Origin: CAYRAV01 sp964422365
GTDB lineage: Bacteria > Bacillota > Clostridia > Lachnospirales > Lachnospiraceae
Assembly: GCA_964422365.1 (NCBI GenBank)
Contig: CAYRAV010000037.1
Location: forward strand, 1-29,021
DNA length: 29,021 nucleotides
Direction: 5' to 3'
Part shown: in pieces, positions 7,741-15,857 of the stretch
Position numbering within the stretch: position 1 is the first letter of the stretch
Layout: each line of letters starts with the position of its first letter
The notes under the pieces: model-generated
What the model was told of the DNA's origin: nothing
Databases searched by the model: none
Seen by the model: the letters and a program-made list of their open reading frames with translations, nothing else
Translations under genes and position numbers: made by a program

Positions 7741-8499
7741 TTATTGAGGAAGTTTTAATTTTGTTCCTGGATAAATCCAATGTCCGGTTGATGAAGATTT
7801 TCTTCCATGTGCCTTTGCTTCTTTTTCAATCGTGGTTTTATTCAAGGTGTAAATACTTTTCCACTTTGAACTGTCATTCAGTTGTTTCCTGGCAATCCCC
7901 ATAAGTGTATCACCACTTTTGACAGTATAAGTTTTGGCTGTATCTTTAGTTTTTCTTGTAGTTGCCTTTTTTGCAGTTGTCTTTGAAGATGTTTTTTTAT
8001 TTTTTTTAATAACTAACTTTTTTGCCCCCCAATATTGATACTGCTTCATGGAAAGTTTAACTTTTAAGTCCATTCCCTGATTTTCAGCATCCTCGATAAT
8101 CTCATAATCTTCAATCGTTACATCAAAGTTTGTATCCCATAAAACTGTTTTCCCGTCCGGAGAAACCCTTGATAAAACAAAGGTGACCGGATTCTTTTTC
8201 CTATTCTTCCATTTTTCTAATTTTTTCAAATAGTAATTACCTTTATTAAATTTATGATTACCTGCAATCTTATTTCCATCTACATCTTTTAACTGACTAT
8301 AATTTGCAAATGGATATTTTTGAAAAGCCGGCAATATCAATTCATCAATGGTAATATCAGTCAACCCTGGTGTTTTTATTAAATTGACCTCCCCCTCATT
8401 TATAAGAGTAATGGTCTTATTGTTATTGCCAATCTTGATTGACAGCTTACCGGGAGTAATTGGGAAAAGCACTTTCTCAATATACATATAATATGCCAT
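7741..8499 (-). CDS. LysM-containing tail protein (XkdP-like)
   Basis: 252 aa. Residues 1-150 are the XkdP-like beta-rich domain that joins the tail tube end to the baseplate hub (gpX/gp53-related function in contractile tails). A lysine/threonine-rich linker (about 165-185) follows, then a LysM fold from about 187 (YTVKSGDTLMGIARKQL, ending YPGTKLKLPQ). LysM binds peptidoglycan-like glycan, or in tail proteins serves as a structural module. The ATG at 8499 is preferred over the in-frame TTG at 8505: the AAGGGG site is 10 bases upstream. It lies two bases after the tape-measure stop. Confidence 0.85.
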   Translation of the reverse strand: MAYYMYIEKVLFPITPGKLSIKIGNNNKTITLINEGEVNLIKTPGLTDITIDELILPAFQKYPFANYSQLKDVDGNKIAGNHKFNKGNYYLKKLEKWKNRKKNPVTFVLSRVSPDGKTVLWDTNFDVTIEDYEIIEDAENQGMDLKVKLSMKQYQYWGAKKLVIKKNKKTSSKTTAKKATTRKTKDTAKTYTVKSGDTLMGIARKQLNDSSKWKSIYTLNKTTIEKEAKAHGRKSSSTGHWIYPGTKLKLPQ

Positions 8500-8501
8500 T
8501 A

Positions 8502-11312
8502 TCAATGCACCCCTTCCGCTGCTGCATTCATCTGTTCCTCTATTGCAGTCCTTAAATGTTCTGTAACACCATCTAAATCCATATCACTATTTATTGTGGC
8601 ATTAACGGGCATCTCAATCTTAATTTCCGCTGTTGTAAACCGATTGATATAATCCTGTTCTGCTAAATCACGGATATACTTTAAATCTTCGCTTGTAATA
8701 TCAAGCTGTTTTGAAATCTTATCTGTATTTTTTGCAGCATCACCTGTGTTAGCTGCTGTTTGTGTAGATGCTACATTATTGTTTGCTAACTGTTCCCTAT
8801 AATCGTTAGCCTTAGGTGTATTATTATTTTTAAGATCAGATAAATCAAATCCCTTGATTTTCTCATCTACTTTTTCACCAAAATCATACCCCGCCCCAAA
8901 AGCATCTAAATAGTTAACACCATCAAATTGATAATCAGATGCATTTAATTTTTCCATTACGACTGTCTGGTCTCCAACAATATCAGAAACTGCATTTGAA
9001 AAATCATTTCTGAATCCTTCTACTGCACCTGATATATCTGACCCCAGCACCGTATCAATTAGACTTGCTGCCGACTGTACAATGCCAAGTATGAAATCAA
9101 ACATATTTGAAAACAATTTTATAATTGCCCCTACTGGATCATCGAATACATTCGCAAAAAAGTTGGCAAATGCGGCAATCAAATTATACAGTTCTACTCC
9201 AATTCCTATTACAGCATTTATCACACCCAATATCGTATTCCATATTGCAGCTGCCGCCATTGCGATTGTCCCACAAATGATACCTGTTGCGGAATTCGTT
9301 TCACCAGTCAAATGATTAATAGCTGCTGTAACTGCATAAATAATTGCTATAAATGCAATAATGGCTAATATAATCCATGTAATTGGGCATGCAAGCAATG
9401 CAGCATTAAAACCATATTGAGCAGCAGTTTCTGTAAACGTTTTTCCTGCTGCCATCGTCATAGCTGCTGCAAGAACCTTTCCATTAAAGCCTGCAATTGC
9501 TGCTAGTCCATTAGATATTGCTTGAATAGCATTGTGCGTAATCAATGCAGCTGTATAAAGTCCTACTGCTGCTACAATACCTAAAACAATGGGCTCAATA
9601 ATCGACCAATTATCAACAATCACAGATGCAAATGACATTGCACCTTCAAACAGGTAATCAAGTACTATCAAAATATTTTGCAGGGCAACAACAAAACCAT
9701 CAAGTACTGACTGAATGGTTCCCCAGTTTTCTGTAATAGTGTCCACAAACAAAAGTATATATGGATACAACTGCCCTGCAAGGACTTCTTTCATATCACC
9801 CCATGTATTCATCATTTGAATAATTTTGCCTTGAGGGGTATTAGACATAGTTTCATACATCCCTGCCCAGGATTCGTCAATTACTTGAGTGATAGCTGTT
9901 GCAGCCTGCATGTCTTCCGACATATCAAGATATTCTTCACCAAGCGTTTTTACAATTTGCTCCTGTGTTGCAGTTCCCTCAATAATTGCCTTTTGTGCAT
10001 CTGTGAATTCAAAACCCTTTTTAGTCATGGCATCATAAGCACCTGACATAACTTTTCCAAGACCTGTTGCGTAGTCTACCATACTGGTACTATCGATTTC
10101 ACCACCGCCTGACATACCCATTGCATAATTTGCAAGAGTATCCATCATTTTTTCAACAGCTTTGGTATCAGTGAAATATGTTGACAGTTCCGCTGCCCCT
10201 GCAATCATGGCTTCATCACCATAAATTCCACGTGATTGAATTTCACTTGCTTTCGCTGTAATGCTGTCAAATTCTGCCTGTAATGCTTCTGTCCTTGCCG
10301 CAACAGTAATTTCCACATCATCAACACTTTTTTGAATGGCATTGATTTCTTCAACAGCATTTGCCGTATCAGCAATTACATCAGTGTTAACCATATATCC
10401 TACAACATAGTCATCCTCAAGCATATTCGCTAACACTGTCATTAATTGTGTTTCAGCATTTAACTGTGTATTGCATGCATTCATACTGTCAGACACAAAA
10501 CTGAAAATCTGCTTAATTCCTGCCATCCCGGCAAAAGCACCCACTGCTTTTGAAATGATATCGTTCAGGTCTGATGCACAATCGGTTCCCTCCTGGATGG
10601 TACTGTTAAACCGTTCCTGTTCAGCCGTATTTTCCCTAATATACCGTTCTGTACCACTGATAATCTGTGATAAACGCAAATATGAACTATTAGCTGCTGA
10701 AATATCCATACTATTCATTGCCGTATTTAATGTATTTTGTTCTTGAATAGCCTGATCCAACTGTGCCCTCATCCGCTCTAGTTCTGTATTTACTTCATCT
10801 GTTCCCATATTTATAGAATTATTAGAAATCTGCTGAATATATGCCTGTATTGCCCGTAATCGCTGCCCCATACTATCTACATCTTGAATCGCATTATCAG
10901 GAAGAATGTTAAGACTGCTCGCTGTCTGTTGTATCTGATTTTGTGTTTGATTCAAGATATTCAACATATTATTAACGCTCTGTACTTCTCGTTCAAAACG
11001 TTCCATCCCTGAACCGCTGAATACATCTAGGTTATCTGACTGCCATTGTATTGGTGTCTGGACCGGCTGCTGTATTAAGGAAATGGAAGGTGCTCCCATA
11101 TCTTGCAATGCCCGATTTAATTCATTGGCGGCAATTGTTGCCTCATTTAACTGCTCTCTTGCACCTTCCAAAGACGACATGTCCATTCCTGTATTCATCG
11201 TCTGTGACATATCCTGCATTGCTGAAACCGCAAGATTAACAGAATTAATGATACCATACAGGACACTGCTAAAATTATCATTCAACTCTATGCCTGTCCT
11301 AATTGATGCCAT
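8502..11312 (-). CDS. tail tape measure protein
   Basis: 936 aa, the longest gene of the window, directly after the frameshifted chaperone, as in nearly all tailed phages. It has long coiled-coil stretches in the first half rich in Gln, Asn, Glu and Ala (for example about 40-240), and hydrophobic/transmembrane-like segments roughly between 560 and 720 (VIVDNWSIIEPIVLGIVAAV, ITWIILAIIAFIAIIYAVTA). Tape measures set tail length and help inject DNA. The ATG at 11312 is favoured by a GGAAGGTGA site; the GTG at 11321 lies inside that site. The start is 6 bases after the TGA of the frameshift extension. Confidence 0.92.
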   Translation of the reverse strand: MASIRTGIELNDNFSSVLYGIINSVNLAVSAMQDMSQTMNTGMDMSSLEGAREQLNEATIAANELNRALQDMGAPSISLIQQPVQTPIQWQSDNLDVFSGSGMERFEREVQSVNNMLNILNQTQNQIQQTASSLNILPDNAIQDVDSMGQRLRAIQAYIQQISNNSINMGTDEVNTELERMRAQLDQAIQEQNTLNTAMNSMDISAANSSYLRLSQIISGTERYIRENTAEQERFNSTIQEGTDCASDLNDIISKAVGAFAGMAGIKQIFSFVSDSMNACNTQLNAETQLMTVLANMLEDDYVVGYMVNTDVIADTANAVEEINAIQKSVDDVEITVAARTEALQAEFDSITAKASEIQSRGIYGDEAMIAGAAELSTYFTDTKAVEKMMDTLANYAMGMSGGGEIDSTSMVDYATGLGKVMSGAYDAMTKKGFEFTDAQKAIIEGTATQEQIVKTLGEEYLDMSEDMQAATAITQVIDESWAGMYETMSNTPQGKIIQMMNTWGDMKEVLAGQLYPYILLFVDTITENWGTIQSVLDGFVVALQNILIVLDYLFEGAMSFASVIVDNWSIIEPIVLGIVAAVGLYTAALITHNAIQAISNGLAAIAGFNGKVLAAAMTMAAGKTFTETAAQYGFNAALLACPITWIILAIIAFIAIIYAVTAAINHLTGETNSATGIICGTIAMAAAAIWNTILGVINAVIGIGVELYNLIAAFANFFANVFDDPVGAIIKLFSNMFDFILGIVQSAASLIDTVLGSDISGAVEGFRNDFSNAVSDIVGDQTVVMEKLNASDYQFDGVNYLDAFGAGYDFGEKVDEKIKGFDLSDLKNNNTPKANDYREQLANNNVASTQTAANTGDAAKNTDKISKQLDITSEDLKYIRDLAEQDYINRFTTAEIKIEMPVNATINSDMDLDGVTEHLRTAIEEQMNAAAEGVH

Positions 11313-11317
11313 GGGAA

Positions 11318-11515
11318 TCACCTTCCTTTCTTAGTCTTCCGTTTTCTTTTCATTTCTTTCTGCTTTTCCTTTTCTGCCTCAATTCTTATTTGAACTGATG
11401 CAATAACAAATGCCTTTTCCTGCTCTTCCATAGCTAAAAAAACAGAAGGTAGTATGTGAAGTTTATGAAGGGCATAGTAAGCATAATTCGCCTCACCATC
11501 CCCTTCATTGATTAG
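11318..11515 (-). CDS. -1 frameshift extension of the tail assembly chaperone (gpT part)
   Basis: This reading frame has no start codon of its own. It is entered only if ribosomes slip one base back at AAAAAAC (11515-11521) at the end of the chaperone gene, adding 65 residues (begins LINEGDGEANYAYYALHKLH, ends KRKRKTKKGR, TGA at 11318-11320). The extended chaperone would be 208 aa. The extension has a helical, strongly basic tail, as expected of a gpGT-like protein that binds the tape measure. Frame-shifted pairs of this kind are conserved in siphophages and myophages. Confidence 0.85.
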   Translation of the reverse strand, partial: LINEGDGEANYAYYALHKLHILPSVFLAMEEQEKAFVIASVQIRIEAEKEKQKEMKRKRKTKKGR

Positions 11516-11521
11516 TTTTTT
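11465..11521 (-). promoter_or_regulatory. programmed -1 ribosomal frameshift signal
   Basis: The slippery heptamer A AAA AAC is in the correct reading phase (zero-frame codons GCA AAA AAC, then TAA). Six bases later an 8-bp perfect stem forms (ATGAAGGG 11501-11508 with CCCTTCAT 11465-11472) around a 28-base loop. Heptamer, spacer and stem together are the classic arrangement for -1 frameshifting. The stop codon sits right behind the heptamer. Confidence 0.85.
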
Positions 11522-11943
11522 GCTGCTTCTACCTTTTCATCTAATGTTTCAGTGAATCCTTGGAACTCCTGAATGAACACACATAAGTCTTGATACTCTC
11601 CCGGGTCATCTACCATTGCAAAAAGCAATTCATGTGGTGTTTTCACATTATAACTGTCCTGTAATTCTGCATCATACAAATCTGGATAAATTACCGACTC
11701 GCATATCATTTCTGTGAGATATTTCGAAGTGTTTAGTCTTGGTCTGAATAAATTAGGTTTTCCTTTTACCTGCACATCAACAGTACATTTTTCACGCAGA
11801 TCCTCATTTTCTTTTGCTGTAATATGTCGGAATTCCCATTTCAAAGGTTTTCCATTTTCATCCGTTAATGACTTTGTTGGTGCATATTTTCTATTTGCTT
11901 TCTGTGACTTATTCGCTTTCATAAATCTACTAAATTTTGACAT
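11512..11943 (-). CDS. tail assembly chaperone, short form (XkdN-like, gpG)
   Basis: 143 aa, zero-frame product of the chaperone gene, placed between the tube protein and the tape measure as in PBSX XkdN and lambda gpG. A basic N-terminus (about 1-20, KANKSQKANRK) leads to a mixed helical body with a C-terminal acidic stretch (ETLDEKVEAAKN). It and the frameshifted longer form coat the tape measure during tail assembly. Ribosome binding site AAAGGATGA before the ATG at 11943. It is preceded by a terminator-like hairpin at 11981-12021. Confidence 0.85.
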   Translation of the reverse strand: MSKFSRFMKANKSQKANRKYAPTKSLTDENGKPLKWEFRHITAKENEDLREKCTVDVQVKGKPNLFRPRLNTSKYLTEMICESVIYPDLYDAELQDSYNVKTPHELLFAMVDDPGEYQDLCVFIQEFQGFTETLDEKVEAAKN

Positions 11944-11976
11944 ATTTATTTCATCCTTTCATTCTATCAGTTAATA

Positions 11977-12021
11977 TAAAAACTCATTATATGACCATCA
12001 TACAAAACCATATAATGAGTT
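11977..12021 (-). terminator. terminator between tail tube and chaperone genes
   Basis: A 13-bp perfect stem (AACTCATTATATG 11981-11993 with CATATAATGAGTT 12009-12021) with a 15-base loop; on the minus strand the hairpin ends GTT followed by TTTATATT. It lies just after the tube gene stop and would lower transcription of the chaperone and tape measure relative to the abundant sheath and tube. Confidence 0.7.
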
Positions 12022-12026
12022 CTGTT

Positions 12027-12509
12027 TTAATTTGTTAAAAAGCCCTCTAAATCTGTAAACGATTCAGGCATTGAGAAATCTTCAAATGTGAAGTCCATAT
12101 CTTCATCCAGATATTCGCCGTCTGCATCAAATTTTGCAAGAGTGCCGCCATCAATATTACATCCCATTAAAACAATTGTCTGACGGCCTACAGCACTTCC
12201 TTTGTCCTCGTTTGTAATCTGTATGTCAAAATACATATCTTCGCCAGTGTTTTTATAATCAAGCATCATCTGTCTGAAAACACTCGTATTATAATGAAAT
12301 GTTGCTGAACCTGTACCTTTCCATCCAGTCGCCTTATTTCCTTTTCCTGTCTTTCCAAGAATAGGTACTTCCACTTTTGATTTTTCAAATGTTGCTTCCA
12401 AATTAATTGCCTGCATAAAATTATAGCGTCTGTTGCCTATCACGATAAAACATTCAGCTAAAGATGCTGATATTGTGTCCTTTGCCAGCATTACTGCATT
12501 GTTATTCAT
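12027..12509 (-). CDS. tail tube protein (XkdM-like)
   Basis: 160 aa, the inner tube of the contractile tail. It follows the sheath gene and matches the XkdM/DUF2001 type: an N-terminal strand (NNNAVMLAKDTISASLAECF), then INLEATFEKSKVEVPILGKTGKGNK and GTGSATFHYNTSVFRQMM. Highly expressed, so the terminator directly downstream makes sense. Ribosome binding site AAAGGGTGA before the ATG. Confidence 0.9.
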   Translation of the reverse strand: MNNNAVMLAKDTISASLAECFIVIGNRRYNFMQAINLEATFEKSKVEVPILGKTGKGNKATGWKGTGSATFHYNTSVFRQMMLDYKNTGEDMYFDIQITNEDKGSAVGRQTIVLMGCNIDGGTLAKFDADGEYLDEDMDFTFEDFSMPESFTDLEGFLTN

Positions 12510-12524
12510 TATGTATCACCCTTT

Positions 12525-13865
12525 CTATGCAATTGTTGCAGTCATGTATAATTTTGACATTGCATTTACAACTGTAATATTATAATTCACTACAACGGAT
12601 TTCTTTGTCTCGCCCTGTTCCACAATAACATCTTCATCATTAAAATCTTCAATTGCACGTAATGTCTGTAATTCCTTACGGACTTTCACAAGGTCAGACC
12701 ACAGCGACACTCTTCCAGCTTTGTCATTTGGAATCTTACCAAGATATTTTGTATTAAAAATCAATGCATCATCATTGGCAAGCTGATCAATTATCCTGAT
12801 TGTCTGGTTATCCCTAAACACATCACCGCATGTATCAGTCATTGTAACCATTGTGTTAATGTCATCAAGAACACGAACTTCCGAATTCACGTTATGTAAT
12901 ACAAATTCACCTGATTTAATTGCTGTAGCAAGTTCTGTCTGTGTATAATCTGTATCGACCATGTATTCACCATCATAAATCTTATTCTGACAGGATGCAT
13001 TAACTGCACAGCCACATTCAGTACCGGTTACCCAGTAAACTGCCGCTGCTTCATTAGGATATACCATGATGCTGTCTTCGCCCTTCACTGCCCCATCCAA
13101 ACATTTATTTTTTACACTGATCACACCCATGTAATCCGCTTCCGGATAATTGTAAACAACCAATTGGAATTTAATACCCACTTCATCACGAAGCCGCTTA
13201 TTAAATGCAATGAATAGCTTCTTGACGGTGTCTTCAGTTGTTACAATCCCCATTGTATTGTAAGTATACGATTCGATTTTATCTGCATATGCCTGGTAAG
13301 AAGAGCCGTCAACTGTTCCATTAGTTCCACCGGAAAGCGGAACTGCAGCAACATCTGCCAGTGTAAAACCCTCCTTAAACTCCACATAGTCATTATTTTC
13401 AAGGTCATCTGCATCCGAAACAGTCTGTTCATCAACCTTTGCTGTGCCAAGATATGTAATAACATCCCAGCTGGTCGTATCATCGGCATTAACCTGAATC
13501 CTGATTTTCAAATCATTTCCACGTGTACCGCTACATAATGCTGTTGCATAATCATTACCTGCCTTTGTTCCGCCACTGTTTAGACGGTATGCATGTAATG
13601 TCTGTGCATTGATAAATAAATCCCTGAGGCCTTTTAATTTATCATCTGTGTACGCATAACCGAAGATTTTCATTGAATTTTTTTGAAAATCTTCATTTGT
13701 TACTGTAAAAACCTTATCTTCCACACCCCAGTCCAGTTCCAACGGCATTGTTACAATACCCCTGTCGGATAGTGCTGCATTTGCAGCTGCCATACTAACA
13801 AAGTTCATGTATGTGCCAGGCAAAACTTTATTCTGTGATATAAAAGTACCGCCTCCTAATGCCAT
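12525..13865 (-). CDS. tail sheath protein (XkdK-like)
   Basis: 446 aa. Starts with the typical N-terminal stretch MALGGGTFISQNKVLPGTYM, which forms linker strands of the contractile sheath, followed by a variable surface domain around 90-230 (contains 'SGGTNGTVDGSSYQAYADKI') and a conserved C-terminal domain. It proves that the tail contracts (myovirus or a phage-tail-like particle). The RBS AGGTGAAG lies upstream of the ATG at 13865. Adjacent small gene upstream and tube gene downstream with gaps of 3 and 15 bases. Confidence 0.92.
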   Translation of the reverse strand: MALGGGTFISQNKVLPGTYMNFVSMAAANAALSDRGIVTMPLELDWGVEDKVFTVTNEDFQKNSMKIFGYAYTDDKLKGLRDLFINAQTLHAYRLNSGGTKAGNDYATALCSGTRGNDLKIRIQVNADDTTSWDVITYLGTAKVDEQTVSDADDLENNDYVEFKEGFTLADVAAVPLSGGTNGTVDGSSYQAYADKIESYTYNTMGIVTTEDTVKKLFIAFNKRLRDEVGIKFQLVVYNYPEADYMGVISVKNKCLDGAVKGEDSIMVYPNEAAAVYWVTGTECGCAVNASCQNKIYDGEYMVDTDYTQTELATAIKSGEFVLHNVNSEVRVLDDINTMVTMTDTCGDVFRDNQTIRIIDQLANDDALIFNTKYLGKIPNDKAGRVSLWSDLVKVRKELQTLRAIEDFNDEDVIVEQGETKKSVVVNYNITVVNAMSKLYMTATIA

Positions 13866-13868
13866 ATC

Positions 13869-14069
13869 TTACTTCACCTTTCCTTTCATAAATTTTTCAA
13901 TTATATTATCAATCATTTCAATCCTATATGTTTTCCCTTCATCAAGAAGTGTGTTTAATAAATCCCTCCTGTTTGCATATTTCCCAGATGCAAGGATTTG
14001 TTCTTTTGTAAACACAGGTTCCTTGTTATTGCCAGCTTCTTTCTTCATTTCACTCTTAGCTTCTGCCAT
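13869..14069 (-). CDS. small tail protein upstream of the sheath, unknown function
   Basis: 66 aa from the ATG at 14069 (a GTG at 14078 overlaps the site; AAGGTGAT precedes the ATG). It has a lysine/glutamate-rich start, then a conserved-looking segment with EQILASGKYANRRDLLNTLL and a C-terminal FMKGKVK. Similar short proteins are common before sheath genes in Clostridia phages; I cannot assign a function. It may be a helical adaptor between tail terminator and sheath, which is speculative. Confidence 0.7.
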   Translation of the reverse strand: MAEAKSEMKKEAGNNKEPVFTKEQILASGKYANRRDLLNTLLDEGKTYRIEMIDNIIEKFMKGKVK

Positions 14070-14074
14070 TTTTA

Positions 14075-14494
14075 TCACCTTCTTTTCGTATAAGGGCTTG
14101 ATTTCATTGTTTCCATAAATGTTTCATCTTCCACTTTATAGACAAAACAGTCATAATTGACAAAAAAGTTTAAGACACCATCAATCATTTCATGTTTCAT
14201 CTGGGTTCCATGAATTTTTGCATCATCTATACTGATATATTCTAACAGCCATGTTAATTTTTCAGCAACTTCATTACATTCACGCTGCTCATTATCAGTT
14301 TCAGGAAAATACTGAATACAAAATTGGTTTTCCCTAAAGTAGCGCTTCCAAAAATACAATCTGGTTGTTGGGTTGATACAGGTAATAAAAAAGCAAGGCT
14401 CTTTCAAGTCCTGCTTTATTTCTTCCATATAAATTTCATAACCAAATTCAGCATCTAATGTAACGCTGACTGCTTCAATTATTGCATTTATCAT
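14075..14494 (-). CDS. tail terminator family protein (XkdJ/DUF6838-like)
   Basis: 139 aa, likely the protein capping the tail before head joining (compare lambda gpU, PBSX XkdJ). Features: N-terminal helix (MINAIIEAVSVTLDAEFG), central strands with EPCFFITCINPTTRLYFWKR and C-terminal LNFFVNYDCFVYKVED. The order connector, HK97 gp10-like, tail terminator, sheath is the usual one. The ATG overlaps the upstream stop (ATGA), so translation is coupled. Family name from memory. Confidence 0.75.
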   Translation of the reverse strand: MINAIIEAVSVTLDAEFGYEIYMEEIKQDLKEPCFFITCINPTTRLYFWKRYFRENQFCIQYFPETDNEQRECNEVAEKLTWLLEYISIDDAKIHGTQMKHEMIDGVLNFFVNYDCFVYKVEDETFMETMKSSPYTKRR

Positions 14495-15066
14495 TGAAAT
14501 ACACCACCTAAAAATTTTTTCAGTTTATTTTCCAGTACTTTGGGTGCAATTTTTTGAATTTCCTTCTCTGATATAGTCATCATGAACTGTCCTTTTATCC
14601 AACCTCTGTGATTTGCAGTCCTATGACCATATTCAACATACGAAGCATATTCAACCGGATTTACAATTTCAATGACATATGTATCACCATAGTGATTTAC
14701 TTTTAAGGTATCAACAAATTGTGATGCACTTCCTGTGTTCAGCCCTTCTGAACCAGAACCTTTCTGCGAAGTCCAGCCCCTTCTAAGCGTGCCGCCTGTT
14801 TTTACGGTTACCCTTTTGACCCTGCCTTTATTTTTTCCTGATTTATATCTTACATGATTGCCTTCTGAATCAGTGACATAACTCTTTCCATACTGACCTA
14901 CAGGTGTTCTCTTAGGTGTTCTCTTAATTACCCTTGCAAGCAATCTGGCAGCAAGTTCCTTTGCACATCCTTCCACAAATTCATTTATCTGCTGCTCTTG
15001 TAACTTATTCAGATTTTCCTGCAGTCTTTTAAAACCGCCTATATCAAAACCGCCCATTCCTGCCAT
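14491..15066 (-). CDS. HK97 gp10-like tail component (XkdI-like)
   Basis: 191 aa of the HK97 gp10-like family, which forms the neck between head and tail. The C-terminal half has the family pattern: GGTLRRGWTS, then NPVEYASYVEYGHRTANHRGWIKGQ and FMMTISEKEI. The N-terminal part is a helix-rich section with ELAARLLARVIKRTPKRTP. Starts at the ATG at 15066, which shares one base with the upstream stop (TAATG) and has a GGGGGTGG site; a GTG at 15075 is less likely. The lysine/arginine-rich middle suggests DNA or capsid contact (inference). Confidence 0.85.
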   Translation of the reverse strand: MAGMGGFDIGGFKRLQENLNKLQEQQINEFVEGCAKELAARLLARVIKRTPKRTPVGQYGKSYVTDSEGNHVRYKSGKNKGRVKRVTVKTGGTLRRGWTSQKGSGSEGLNTGSASQFVDTLKVNHYGDTYVIEIVNPVEYASYVEYGHRTANHRGWIKGQFMMTISEKEIQKIAPKVLENKLKKFLGGVFQ

Positions 15067-15449
15067 TACGTCCACCCCCTGAACAATTCTAACATAATTT
15101 CTTGATGTGTTGCATATACAGCCGGAACACCGCTGTATGTATAATCTTTAGTTACTTCATTTTGTGTAACAGTAATTTTACTTCCCGGTTTAATGGCTAC
15201 ATCAGGAGAAATGAAAAGTTTAGTTGTCTGGTTAACGCTCGCTGTGGAATCGCTTTGAACTACAGTTGTTATACTTGAAAATGACAATCTGCATGGCTGA
15301 CCTTCCAAGACAGATACCTCTTTAAAATTTGTTATCCTGGTCTCTTCATCTTTTATCTTCTTATACTCAACAACAGATGCAACACCATCATAAGTGCGTT
15401 CTAATGCCTGCCTTGCAGCCTTTCTTGCTGCTTCAACAGCACTTACCAT
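15066..15449 (-). CDS. head closure protein (XkdH/YqbH-like)
   Basis: 127 aa located between the connector and the gp10-like gene. A helical N-terminus (SAVEAARKAARQALERTYDG) leads to a beta-rich core that resembles DUF3599 (XkdH) head closure proteins, with QPCRLSF and KPGSKITVTQNEV. It would plug the portal after packaging. Confidence rests mainly on position and length. RBS TAGGAGATTG before the ATG; starts inside the last codons of the connector gene (7-base overlap). Confidence 0.65.
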   Translation of the reverse strand: MVSAVEAARKAARQALERTYDGVASVVEYKKIKDEETRITNFKEVSVLEGQPCRLSFSSITTVVQSDSTASVNQTTKLFISPDVAIKPGSKITVTQNEVTKDYTYSGVPAVYATHQEIMLELFRGWT

Positions 15450-15838
15450 TTCAATCTCCTAAATAAAGAAATTTGAGATTTTCCATAAGTCAGAAGATAA
15501 TTAATGAAGGTGTTCAGACGTTGTTCGGGGGTCTGGCTTCCTTCCCCTGTACCAAAGGAAATAGTGGTATCACCTTCCTTGATTTCTTTTACAGCATTGG
15601 TCAAATCAAACCCTGCAAGGTCATCAGGTGCAAAGGTCTTCTTGTAGAGAAGAAATTCGCCTGCTGCCATATCGGCTGCAATATGCCAAAGTCCTTCTGG
15701 CACATGCTTCTGGTTGATTTCATTTTTAATGTTGATGCTTACTTTTTCAACACAAAAGGTCAAAGTAAATTCATCATCTGGCTTAACCTCGTATCCAAAT
15801 GATTTCAAACGTTTTTTTACTATATCAATATCGAACAT
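15443..15838 (-). CDS. head-tail connector protein (YqbG/gp15-like)
   Basis: 131 aa following the capsid, the normal site of the gp15/gp6-like adaptor that binds the portal. The protein is largely alpha-helical, with a helix at the N-terminus (FDIDIVKKRLKSFG) and a long C-terminal helix (RLNTFINYLLTYGKSQ). EGLWHIAADMAAGEFLLYKK in the middle is characteristic of YqbG/DUF3199-like adaptors. RBS AGGTGGTGAT before the ATG at 15838. Confidence 0.7.
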   Translation of the reverse strand: MFDIDIVKKRLKSFGYEVKPDDEFTLTFCVEKVSINIKNEINQKHVPEGLWHIAADMAAGEFLLYKKTFAPDDLAGFDLTNAVKEIKEGDTTISFGTGEGSQTPEQRLNTFINYLLTYGKSQISLFRRLKW

Positions 15839-15857
15839 CCCATATCACCACCTGCCG

